From an uncultured Lachnospiraceae bacterium (GTDB taxonomy: Bacteria; Bacillota; Clostridia; Lachnospirales; Lachnospiraceae), in contig CAJUHR010000019.1 of the NCBI GenBank assembly GCA_910586255.1, forward strand, positions 1-64,000: a stretch of DNA of 64,000 bases, written 5' to 3'. The notes under the pieces were generated by a model. The model had not been told where the DNA came from and did no database searches. It saw nothing but the letters and a program-made list of their open reading frames with translations. The position numbers and the translations under genes were made by a program. Every line of letters starts with the position of its first letter. Position 1 is the first letter of the stretch. Shown here piece after piece: positions 16,607 through 24,014 of the stretch.

Positions 16607-17662
16607 ATGGTGTGGAAAAAAGAGGTGTTCGGCATTCTGGAAAACGGTGCTCAGGCGGACAAGTACATTCTGACCAATAAAAATGGCGTATCTGCCGCGT
16701 TTACCAATTTAGGCGGTATCTGGCTGTCCATGATCGTGCCGGATAAGAATGGGAACATGGGGGATGTTCTCTTAGGAAGGGATACGGTGGATCGGTGCCT
16801 GACCTTATCGGGACATTTAGGAGAGATTGTCGGACGAAATGCTAATCGCATCGGCGATGCCACCTTCACATTAAATGGTGTCACCTACGCTCTGGGAATC
16901 AATTCTGCCAATCGGAACAATCTTCACAGCGGGCCCGACTATTACCGCAGCCGTCTGTGGGACACCAAGGTGGAGGATACCGATGACGGTACAAAAATCA
17001 TCTTTTCTCTGTTTAGCCCGGACGGAGACCAGGGATATCCGGGAAATGCGGATATTTCTGTGAGTTATACCCTGACAGAGGACAACGGCCTCCGCCTGGA
17101 TTATTACATGAAGGCAGATGCGGATACGGTGGCCAATTTTACAAACCACGCCTATTTTAACCTGGCCGGCCATGAGTCAGGCAGCGTGCTGGATCAGAAG
17201 GTATGGATTGATGCCGATTATTTCACGGTCACGGACAAGGATTCCATTCCCACGGGAGAGTTGGTGCCGGTCAAAGGAACTCCCATGGATTTCACATCCT
17301 TAAAGGCAATCGGACAGGAGATCGGGGCGGACTATGAGCCGCTGATCTTTGGAAAAGGCTATGACCACAACTGGGTTTTGAATCATCCGGCAGGAGAGCT
17401 GTCCCTTTCCGTGAAGGCTGTCGATGAAGCCAGCGGCCGTGTGATGGAGGTTTACACGGATTTGCCAGGAGTGCAGTTTTATACAGGCAATATGCTTGAC
17501 GGAATCGGCAAGGACGGAGTGGAGTACAAGGCCCGGGGAGGATACTGCTTTGAGACGCAGCACTATCCGGATGCAGTCAATAAGCCTCAGTTCCCGTCTC
17601 CGTTTTTAAAGGCAGGGGAGGAGTATAAGACTACCACCATTTATTATTTTACCGTTTTATAA
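16607..17662 (+). CDS. galM: Aldose 1-epimerase (mutarotase)
   Basis: A 351-residue cytoplasmic enzyme that interconverts alpha and beta anomers of aldoses, feeding galactose or glucose metabolism. Family motifs are GRNANRIGDATFTL, the substrate-binding NNLHSGPDYYRSRLWD, the catalytic-histidine motif NHAYFNLAG, GYDHNWVL and the C-terminal catalytic-glutamate motif FETQHYPDAVN. Length is normal. It is monocistronic, with its own promoter and terminator. Confidence 0.95.
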   Translation: MVWKKEVFGILENGAQADKYILTNKNGVSAAFTNLGGIWLSMIVPDKNGNMGDVLLGRDTVDRCLTLSGHLGEIVGRNANRIGDATFTLNGVTYALGINSANRNNLHSGPDYYRSRLWDTKVEDTDDGTKIIFSLFSPDGDQGYPGNADISVSYTLTEDNGLRLDYYMKADADTVANFTNHAYFNLAGHESGSVLDQKVWIDADYFTVTDKDSIPTGELVPVKGTPMDFTSLKAIGQEIGADYEPLIFGKGYDHNWVLNHPAGELSLSVKAVDEASGRVMEVYTDLPGVQFYTGNMLDGIGKDGVEYKARGGYCFETQHYPDAVNKPQFPSPFLKAGEEYKTTTIYYFTVL

Positions 17663-17713
17663 TTTGTAAAAGAATTGTAACAGCTCAAGGGTTATTTGTT
17701 ACAAAGAATTTGC

Positions 17714-17749
17714 GCCGCAGATGACAGAAGGTTGTCTGCGGCATTTTTT
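17714..17749 (+). terminator. Rho-independent terminator of galM
   Basis: GCCGCAGATGAC pairs with GTTGTCTGCGGC (two wobble pairs) across AGAAG, followed by TTTTTT. Confidence 0.9.
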
Positions 17750-17884
17750 GTCTTGGTATTGAACTGCAAAATTTTGACAGATTACACAGAAGCTTCTAGT
17801 GTATTATCTTTTTGAAGGCATATACTAAGGTCGTAACAAAAAACAAACATGTCGTGAGGCAGAACTTTTCTGAAAAAATAAAAG

Positions 17885-17902
17885 GCCTGCCTCAGGGCAG
17901 GC
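17885..17902 (+). promoter_or_regulatory. Hairpin in the spore-protein leader
   Basis: GCCTGCC-TCAG-GGCAGGC sits 8 bases upstream of the AAAGGAGGG ribosome-binding site. It has no U tract, so an mRNA-stabilising or translational role is likelier than termination. Confidence 0.5.
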
Positions 17903-17927
17903 TAATAAGAAAAGGAGGGCCTTAATC

Positions 17928-18134
17928 ATGGCTAACAGATCTTCTAACAGAGCTGAAGTACCAGAGGCTAAAGAGGCACTGGATCGTTTCAAGATGGAAG
18001 TTGCACAGGAGCTGGGAGTTCCGTTATCTAACGGTTATAACGGCAACCTGACTTCTGCTCAGAATGGTTCCGTAGGGGGCTATATGGTTAAAAAGATGAT
18101 CGAAGCTCAGGAGAAGCAGATGGCTGGCAAGTAA
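17928..18134 (+). CDS. Small acid-soluble spore protein, alpha/beta type
   Basis: A 68-residue protein that coats and protects DNA in the spore core. Both family signatures are present: KEALDRFKMEVAQELGV (with the GPR-protease-type acidic/helix region) and NGNLTSAQNGSVGGYMVKKMI. A strong ribosome-binding site (AAGGAGGG) precedes ATG 17928. Forespore sigma-G control is expected. A loosely similar CATATACTA lies at 17819-17827, but no well-spaced -35 is seen. The gene shows that the organism belongs to a spore-forming lineage. Confidence 0.95.
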   Translation: MANRSSNRAEVPEAKEALDRFKMEVAQELGVPLSNGYNGNLTSAQNGSVGGYMVKKMIEAQEKQMAGK

Positions 18135-18172
18135 AATAAGCCTGAAAACAAATAGTAGCTGTAAAAAAGGGT

Positions 18173-18208
18173 CTCCTGGCGAAGGAATCTTCGTCAGGGG
18201 GCTTTTTT
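18173..18208 (+). terminator. Rho-independent terminator of the spore-protein gene
   Basis: CCTGGCGAAG pairs with CTTCGTCAGG across GAAT, followed by GGGGC and TTTTTT. Confidence 0.9.
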
Positions 18209-18337
18209 GCCTTATAGAAAATTACGTCCTGTAAGGTAAAAACCTCCGCTTAGGATCGCGCTGCGGCAGAGAGGTGGGTACTCGTATGGACGATTATTTA
18301 TGAAGGAAAAAACTTCCTCAATTTCGGGAAGAAATAC

Positions 18338-18366
18338 TTGTGTATCGGAAAATTTGATACTATAAT
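18338..18366 (+). promoter_or_regulatory. Sigma-A promoter of rsmD
   Basis: TTGTGT (18338-18343), 17 bases, TATAAT (18361-18366). The rest of 18209-18337 shows no recognised element. Confidence 0.7.
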
Positions 18367-18408
18367 GGAACGTGACACAGAGTGTTTGTCAGATAAGAGG
18401 AGGCATCT

Positions 18409-18960
18409 ATGCGGGTGATTGCCGGGAGTGCAAGACGGATTTCACTAAAAACCCTGGAAGGCCTTGAGACGAGACCTACTACGGATCGGATCAAAGAAAC
18501 CCTTTTTAATATACTGCAGTATAACTTGGCGGATTGCTGGTTTTTGGATCTGTTTGCCGGCAGCGGAGGGATTGGAATCGAGGCTTTAAGCCGCGGGGCG
18601 GCCGGATGTGTCTTTGTGGAGCAGAACCGGGCGGCAGCAGAGTGTGTCCGGCAGAATCTTGAATCCACCAGGCTTAAGGATCAGGCAGTGGTTATGAACT
18701 GTGACGCTCTGACAGCCCTTCACCGTCTTGAAGGAAAATACCGGTTTGACTATATTTTTATGGATCCGCCTTACGGGCAGCAACTGGAGCGTGAGATGCT
18801 TTCCTGCTTAAGGGATTCTAAGCTGATTGACCGGGAGAGCCAGGTGATTGTGGAGGCGAGGCTTGATGAGGATTTTTCTTATCTGGAGACAATGGGTTAT
18901 ATCCTGACTAAGGAAAAACGTTATAAGACGAACAAACATATTTTTTTACAGCGGGAGTAA
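18409..18960 (+). CDS. rsmD: 16S rRNA (guanine966-N2)-methyltransferase RsmD
   Basis: A 183-residue S-adenosylmethionine-dependent methyltransferase acting on 16S rRNA G966 in the 30S subunit. Motifs: MRVIAGSARR start, RPTTDRIKETLFNIL, the SAM-binding LDLFAGSGGIGIEALSRGA, and the catalytic FMDPPYG. The order rsmD-coaD-(coiled coil)-ylbJ matches the ylbH-coaD-ylbJ neighbourhood of Bacillus. AGAGGAGG precedes ATG 18409. Confidence 0.95.
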   Translation: MRVIAGSARRISLKTLEGLETRPTTDRIKETLFNILQYNLADCWFLDLFAGSGGIGIEALSRGAAGCVFVEQNRAAAECVRQNLESTRLKDQAVVMNCDALTALHRLEGKYRFDYIFMDPPYGQQLEREMLSCLRDSKLIDRESQVIVEARLDEDFSYLETMGYILTKEKRYKTNKHIFLQRE

Positions 18961-19114
18961 TTTTATTATAACAGTTTGGACAGGCCTTGCCAGAACAGGG
19001 GCCGGCAGTGTATGAGCGCCTGCCGGGCTGACCGCATGGAAGAGTGAAGCACAGACCAAAAGGGTAAGGCGTGAGGGATCCGGATAAACGGATTTTGGCA
19101 GAACGGAGGAAGAG

Positions 19115-19615
19115 ATGACAGTAGCAGTTTATCCGGGGAGTTTTGACCCGGTTACTTTAGGGCATATGGATATCATTGAGCGGACAGCCCACATGATGGA
19201 TCATGTGATTGTCGGGGTTTTGAAGAATAATTCCAAAACTCCGTTGTTTTCCCTTGAGGAACGTGTTAAGATGTTAGAGGATATAGTGGCCTATTTAGGC
19301 AATGTGGAGGTCCGGTCCTTTGACGGACTTTTGGTGGATTTTGTTCACCAGTGCAATGCAAATGTGGTGGTTCGGGGGCTCCGTGCTATCACAGACTTTG
19401 AGTATGAGCTTCAGATGGCCCAGACCAATCGGGTTATGGCGCCGGATATCGATACGATTTTTTTGACAACGAATTTGAGTTATTCCTATTTGAGCTCCAC
19501 AACCGTGAAGGAGATTGCGTTTTTTCACGGGCCGTTGGAGGCATTTCTCCATCCGTCTGTGGCGGAACAGGTGAGAAAAAGAGTGGAGGAAATACAGGGG
19601 AAGGATACTCATTAG
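19115..19615 (+). CDS. coaD: Phosphopantetheine adenylyltransferase
   Basis: A 166-residue enzyme that joins 4'-phosphopantetheine and ATP to dephospho-CoA, the penultimate step of CoA synthesis. The nucleotidyltransferase motifs are YPGSFDPVTLGHMDII (T/HxGH) and YLSSTTVKEIAFF (ISSTxVKE variant), with VVRGLRAITDFEYELQMA between them. The length is standard. ATG 19115 follows ACGGAGGAAGAG. Confidence 0.97.
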   Translation: MTVAVYPGSFDPVTLGHMDIIERTAHMMDHVIVGVLKNNSKTPLFSLEERVKMLEDIVAYLGNVEVRSFDGLLVDFVHQCNANVVVRGLRAITDFEYELQMAQTNRVMAPDIDTIFLTTNLSYSYLSSTTVKEIAFFHGPLEAFLHPSVAEQVRKRVEEIQGKDTH

Positions 19616-19633
19616 AAATAAGGAGAGGGAAGA

Positions 19634-20203
19634 ATGAGTAGAATTGAACAATTGATCGGTGAGATAGAGGAATATATTGACAGCTGCAAGTTTTCTCCGC
19701 TGTCCAATACAAAGATACAGGTCAATAAGGAAGAGCTAGAGGAGCTTTTGGTGGAGCTTCGCATGCGGATTCCCGATGAGATCAAAAAGTACCAGAAGAT
19801 TATAAGCAATCAGGATGCCATTATATCGGAGGCAAAGACCCAGGCTGACACAATCTTGGCTCAGGCCACGGAACAGACCAATGAGCTGGTCAATGAGCAT
19901 GAGATCATGCAGCAGGCTTATGCCCGGGCCAATGAGATCGTGGAGGAGGCCCAGGCTCAGGCCCAGGCCATCATTGACGATGCGGTGGCAGATGCCAACA
20001 GTATCCGGCAGGGTTCTATCAACTATACAGATGAAATGCTGAAAAGTCTGCAGATGATCATCAGCCATTCCATGGAGGGGGCCCAGGGACGTTTTGCAGA
20101 GTACTTATCCTCCATGCAGTCTACCTATGACATTGTGACAGCCAACCGCAATGAGCTGTCGGCGGGAGTCACCGGGGAAGAAGACATGGGAGCAGCACAA
20201 TAA
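19634..20203 (+). CDS. Coiled-coil protein (ATP synthase subunit B/H-like annotation)
   Basis: A 189-residue, alanine/glutamine-rich coiled coil (residues about 60-135: AKTQADTILAQATEQTNELV, then ARANEIVEEAQAQAQAIIDD). Such proteins follow coaD in many Clostridia and are often labelled vacuolar ATPase subunit H or ATP synthase B-like, although there is no membrane segment and no ATP synthase operon here. A DivIVA-like or structural role is equally possible. It starts 18 bases after coaD. Its 3' end overlaps the convergent ylbJ gene by 35 bases. Confidence 0.85.
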   Translation: MSRIEQLIGEIEEYIDSCKFSPLSNTKIQVNKEELEELLVELRMRIPDEIKKYQKIISNQDAIISEAKTQADTILAQATEQTNELVNEHEIMQQAYARANEIVEEAQAQAQAIIDDAVADANSIRQGSINYTDEMLKSLQMIISHSMEGAQGRFAEYLSSMQSTYDIVTANRNELSAGVTGEEDMGAAQ

Positions 20204-21191
20204 AACAGGACATACAGGTATGAAAAAGCTTCCAGCCTGCATAATGGCCGATGGAGAGACCGGAGTCCCGGATAACGCTGCGGGTCTGGAAGATTCCGGA
20301 AAATCCTCCGAAGGCCACGGCGCCTGTGACCGGAAGCAGGCACTTAGAGGCCGGAAAGGTATGGCAGAGACTGCTGACGCCGGTGGTGATTTCCGCGCCT
20401 CCGGCTAAGAGGGCGCGAAGGGATGCAGGCAGGAAGGAAAGCTCTCCGATCCATGCCGCGAGAATTGAAAATAGCATGATATAGCCGCCGATGATGACCA
20501 TGGTTTCACAGGTGGAGGCAATGGTATCCTCCAGGGACGGCTTTTTTGTGGTGGTTGTAACTGGGTTTAATGCCGCGGCTTTGAGAGATTCCTTTGAGGC
20601 GTTTTTTTTCTGACAGGGAAATGTGTGTGCAATCGGCCTGTCTATGCCGTAGAAATGTCTGGCAAGGAGGGACAGGGGGAGGATGGGAAGGTAAAGACAT
20701 GTGATCAGCCACAGAGGAGACACAGGCAGGGGAAGCTGCGCCCTTACATATCCCAAAAGGAACATGGGACTGGGATGATTACAGATAGCCAGCAGATAGG
20801 CGGATTCCTCCGGGGAGAGGGATCCGTTTTTTCTAAAATCCGCGCACATCCGGGCTCCCAGTGGATAGCCGCAGAGAAGGCCGCACAGCAGAACATAGGA
20901 GCCGGTTAAGCTTACCTTAAAGAGCCGGTTAAGCAGAGGGGCAAAGGGTTTCATGAGAAGCTCCACCCCTCCGAGAACCGTGATCATCTGGGTGCAGATG
21001 ATAAAGGGAGCCAGAGTGGGGAGAACCACATTGAACCACAAGAGAAGTCCGTTTGAGGCTCCCCGGACGGACAGGTCGGGAAAGGAAAGCAGCAGCCCCA
21101 AAAGCAGGATGGGAAGAAGCGGCAGGCTGTACAGGATGGGACGGCCTGCCGCTCCAAAATCATATGGATGGTCAGTGGTGTTATTGGTCAT
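20169..21191 (-). CDS. ylbJ: Sporulation integral membrane protein YlbJ
   Basis: A 340-residue polytopic membrane protein of the nucleoside-recognition/GATE superfamily. Signature stretches are VVLPTLAPFIICTQMI, CGLLCGYPLGARMCADF and CNHPSPMFLLGYV, with more hydrophobic helices towards the C-terminus (VIIGGYIMLFSILAAWIG). In Bacillus YlbJ is needed for efficient spore formation and lies beside coaD, as here. Its stop lies inside the end of the convergent coiled-coil gene. Confidence 0.92.
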   Translation of the reverse strand: MTNNTTDHPYDFGAAGRPILYSLPLLPILLLGLLLSFPDLSVRGASNGLLLWFNVVLPTLAPFIICTQMITVLGGVELLMKPFAPLLNRLFKVSLTGSYVLLCGLLCGYPLGARMCADFRKNGSLSPEESAYLLAICNHPSPMFLLGYVRAQLPLPVSPLWLITCLYLPILPLSLLARHFYGIDRPIAHTFPCQKKNASKESLKAAALNPVTTTTKKPSLEDTIASTCETMVIIGGYIMLFSILAAWIGELSFLPASLRALLAGGAEITTGVSSLCHTFPASKCLLPVTGAVAFGGFSGIFQTRSVIRDSGLSIGHYAGWKLFHTCMSCFIVLLPCLLPR

Positions 21192-21300
21192 GTCTGTCTC
21201 CCATGGTTTGCCGGAGAGAGGAAAACTCTCTTTTTTCTTAATTGTATGAGAAACAGGGAGGAGACATTCCAGATGGAAAATATTCCAGACGATGAAAAGC

Positions 21301-22362
21301 TTATCGATCCATAAAGCCTTTGCTTGTCTTTTCCAGCCGGGGGATGCCGGAATCCTGGGGAATCATGCGCATATTGCCGCTTGTGAGGGAGACGATCCGG
21401 TCTCCGGCTATGGAGGCATGATACATGGTGAACTCACCTAAGGGCTGTAAGTCGGTGCCATCAGTTCTTACCCGCATATAGGCTGCCTTTTCATCTCCCT
21501 GAGCCAGGGAGGAGAAATAGATCCATTGGCTGTCTGCCGTCACATTGAAGCTCATGGCAGCCGGGCGGCTGTGGATCGTCTGAAGACCGGTGCCGTCTGT
21601 CCGGATTTTCTTGATGGCATCATCGGTGGAATCCCTGAAGTAGATCCATCCGTCCACAACCTGAAGGATGGGGGTGTAGGGCATAAACTCAATCCGCTCG
21701 GAGCCCTGGCCGTTTAAGGCCATCTGGTAGTTGTAAAACTTATTTTCTTCATGACGGATTCCCGTATAATAGATGGTGTCCTCCGTCACATCCAAAAGCC
21801 AGTACATCTCGTCCCCTGTCCCGTCCTTTAAAATCTGCCCTCCGGTGCCGTCCGGATGGATTCGGCAAATCATGCTGGTGCGTTCCATTCCGGTGGTGGT
21901 CTCATAATTAAAATAGAGCCAGTCTCCGGAGAGGATCATCTCGCAGGTGCCGATGCCGAAGTCGGTTTTTGCGGGGAAAAACACCTCCGGACGTCCTCCG
22001 TCCATAGAGACTCTGTAGATAGCTCCGTGAAGAGTTCTAAAGAAAATTTGACCGTCTGCCAGGTTGATATTTCCCCAGAAGGGATCAGGGAGAATGGAAT
22101 TGATATCCTTCACGAGAACCGTGCCGTCCTCTCCGGAGCGGGCTTTGCACAGGTCGCCGTTTTCGCAGTAGTAGATCCATCCATCTGCCTCGGCGGCGGC
22201 GCCTCCGTTCTGAAAATTCCCGGAGGTGTTGCCGCGGGAGGAGATGGCAGCCTGGACTGTGGAGGCCGTAAAGGAAGGCATGGGCAGGATGGGAGCCGCA
22301 GCCAAGGTGAGAATAAGGGAAAAAGAAAAAATCAGGGGGTGGGTTTTTGGTCGTTTGATCAT
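21301..22362 (-). CDS. Secreted DUF5050-type propeller protein
   Basis: A 353-residue protein with an N-terminal signal peptide (PLIFSFSLILTLAAAPIL...). The rest is a run of repeats of the type GWIYYxxxxDxxxxYRxxxDG (DGWIYYCENGDLCKARS, GAIYRVSMDGGRPEVF, DGWIYFRDSTDDAIKKIRTDG, SQWIYFSSL), typical of DUF5050 beta-propellers. It is probably exported and binds carbohydrate or cell wall. No catalytic motif is seen. AGGAG stands upstream of ATG on the minus strand. Confidence 0.82.
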   Translation of the reverse strand: MIKRPKTHPLIFSFSLILTLAAAPILPMPSFTASTVQAAISSRGNTSGNFQNGGAAAEADGWIYYCENGDLCKARSGEDGTVLVKDINSILPDPFWGNINLADGQIFFRTLHGAIYRVSMDGGRPEVFFPAKTDFGIGTCEMILSGDWLYFNYETTTGMERTSMICRIHPDGTGGQILKDGTGDEMYWLLDVTEDTIYYTGIRHEENKFYNYQMALNGQGSERIEFMPYTPILQVVDGWIYFRDSTDDAIKKIRTDGTGLQTIHSRPAAMSFNVTADSQWIYFSSLAQGDEKAAYMRVRTDGTDLQPLGEFTMYHASIAGDRIVSLTSGNMRMIPQDSGIPRLEKTSKGFMDR

Positions 22363-22753
22363 ATTGTGTTACTCCTTTTTTGCTGGGAAGAGTGTTTTCC
22401 TGAGGGACCGCAGCCTTAGGGGGCTGTACCGGAAGTGCCGGGGAATGAGGACAGGAGCCGGCTCAGGGTTTCGGGGCTGCTGTCTCTAAGATTTCGGTCG
22501 GTCGGCTAAATGGGTTACATTGTTTTGCCAACCGTAACTATTGTACCACAGTTTTGAGAATTTTTCTTCTATAATTTTGATGAGGTTCTAAAAAGGTTTC
22601 ACAGGCTATGGTGTTTGGCTTGTGGGGCCTTTTTATTTTATGGGATGAGCCTGGGGTGTGATATTTTCAAGAAGGTCATACTCCCATTATCTCTCATCTG
22701 TCGGACTCCAAGTTCAAAAATCCTCTTGCAAGCAAGCCTGCATCGGATTTTAG

Positions 22754-22774
22754 ACCTTTTGACCCTGGTATCAT
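22754..22774. repeat. Dispersed intergenic repeat, copy C
   Basis: ACCTTTTGACCCT followed by GGTATCAT, matching copies at 4124 and 15370. Confidence 0.5.
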
Positions 22775-22826
22775 ATCATGATGATATTTATAAAACAAAA
22801 ACAGAAATAGCAAAAATTTATATTTA

Positions 22827-22841
22827 TGGAAATATATTCCA
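22827..22841. promoter_or_regulatory. IclR-type operator candidate
   Basis: TGGAAATATATTCCA differs at two positions from the E. coli IclR consensus TGGAAATNATTTCCA, as I remember it. An IclR-family gene lies at the far end of this cluster. Confidence 0.5.
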
Positions 22842-22936
22842 ATATACAAAATTATAATATATATTATAATTATAAAAATAGAAATATGTGATATTAGACA
22901 AAAGTGATTTCAATTATAATAAATATATTTACAAAA

Positions 22937-22967
22937 TTGACATTATGTGTTATTATCTACATAAAAT
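22937..22967 (+). promoter_or_regulatory. Probable promoter of the GRE operon
   Basis: TTGACA (22937-22942) with CATAAA after 17 bases or TAAAAT (22962-22967) after 19. The leader would be about 90 bases. Confidence 0.5.
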
Positions 22968-23063
22968 AAAATTTAATTCCGAAAATAATAATGTAATTTC
23001 ATTTTTTGATAATGGAAACAATATTATTGACATATAAAAATTTCAAGAAAGGTGGAGGTATTT

Positions 23064-24005
23064 ATGAGACGAGTCGGGGTAGTTGGAATCGGAAATATGG
23101 GAGCGGGGATCGCCCATAATCTGAGGGAAGGGAAGTTTGAGGTGGTCCTTTACTCAAAAAGATGCGGGGATCCGCTGTTTGAGCCTGAGAGGGATGAGAC
23201 GTTTGGACCGCTGATGGAGAAGGGTTGCCGGGTTGCTAAAACCCTGAGGGAGGTGGGGGAGTTTTCTCAGGTGGTGATCACCAGTGTTCCTATGCCGGAG
23301 GATTTTCTGGCTGTGTGCACAGGGGATGAAGGGCTGATTGCCAGTATGAAGGAGGGAAGCTATATCATTGATACCAGCACCATCGATGTGGAGACCACGC
23401 GTAGGGTACATTCCATTGCAGGGGACAAGGGCATAAGGACTCTGGACGCTCCTGTCAGCGGCGGACCCGCCGGCGCGAGAAACGGCACCATGACGATTAT
23501 GGCAGGCGGGGATAAGGAGGATTTTGATGCCTGTCTGCCGATCTTTGAATGTATCGGCGGCAATATCAACTATATGGGGCGGATTGGAACAGGGCAGATG
23601 GTGAAGCTTTGCAACCAGGCTATCTCAGCCTCCCAGAGCGCGGTCATGGGGGAGGTGTTTGTGACTGGCATCAAGGCAGGGCTCGGTCTGGAGGATATGG
23701 CCAATGTGATCCGCGCCAGCTCCGGCAATTGCTGGATGCTGGAGAATTTTTTCCCGGAAACGGTTTTTAAGAACAAGTTTGATCCGCCGCGGTTTGCTCT
23801 GCGGATGATGTTAAAGGACATTGATCTGTATATGCGGACAGCCAGGGCCTTAGGGGTTCCCAGTATTGTCTCCGGCACGGTGATGCAGATGTTTACGGCA
23901 GCCATGGCTATGGGAAACGGAGAACTGGATGTGACATCGGTGGTTCAAGTGGCAGAAAAGCTGGGGGAGCAGAAAATTCTTTCTGACGGTGAGAATAACG
24001 GATGA
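23064..24005 (+). CDS. 3-hydroxyisobutyrate dehydrogenase-family protein 1
   Basis: A 313-residue NAD(P)-dependent beta-hydroxyacid dehydrogenase. The Rossmann motif is GVVGIGNMGAGIA. The substrate-binding DAPVSGGPAGARNGTMTIM and the catalytic-lysine segment GTGQMVKLCNQ are intact, and an all-helical C-terminal domain follows. Relatives interconvert 3-hydroxyisobutyrate, 3-hydroxypropionate, tartronate or sulfolactaldehyde-type substrates and their semialdehydes. ATG 23064 is chosen over an in-frame GTG at 23052 because GGTGGAGG lies 5-6 bases upstream of it. It is the first gene of the GRE operon; the GRE starts within 10 bases of its stop. A second, divergent copy of the family lies at 31924. 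Confidence 0.92.
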   Translation: MRRVGVVGIGNMGAGIAHNLREGKFEVVLYSKRCGDPLFEPERDETFGPLMEKGCRVAKTLREVGEFSQVVITSVPMPEDFLAVCTGDEGLIASMKEGSYIIDTSTIDVETTRRVHSIAGDKGIRTLDAPVSGGPAGARNGTMTIMAGGDKEDFDACLPIFECIGGNINYMGRIGTGQMVKLCNQAISASQSAVMGEVFVTGIKAGLGLEDMANVIRASSGNCWMLENFFPETVFKNKFDPPRFALRMMLKDIDLYMRTARALGVPSIVSGTVMQMFTAAMAMGNGELDVTSVVQVAEKLGEQKILSDGENNG

Positions 24006-24014
24006 TGAGGAGGG

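Larger units (their letters stand above)
22363..23063. other. Long AT-rich upstream region of the GRE operon
   Basis: There is no convincing gene. From about 22775 the sequence becomes very AT-rich. It contains dispersed repeat copy C (22754-22774), an IclR-type site (22827-22841), a 20-bp perfect palindrome ATTATAATATATATTATAAT (22851-22870), a promoter (22937) and a TGGAAACA half-site (23013-23020). Confidence 0.55.

Noticed and set aside
22615..22857. 80-codon plus-strand frame in the GRE upstream region
   Set aside because: No ribosome-binding site, crosses an AT-rich control region and a dispersed repeat, and shows no protein-like composition.
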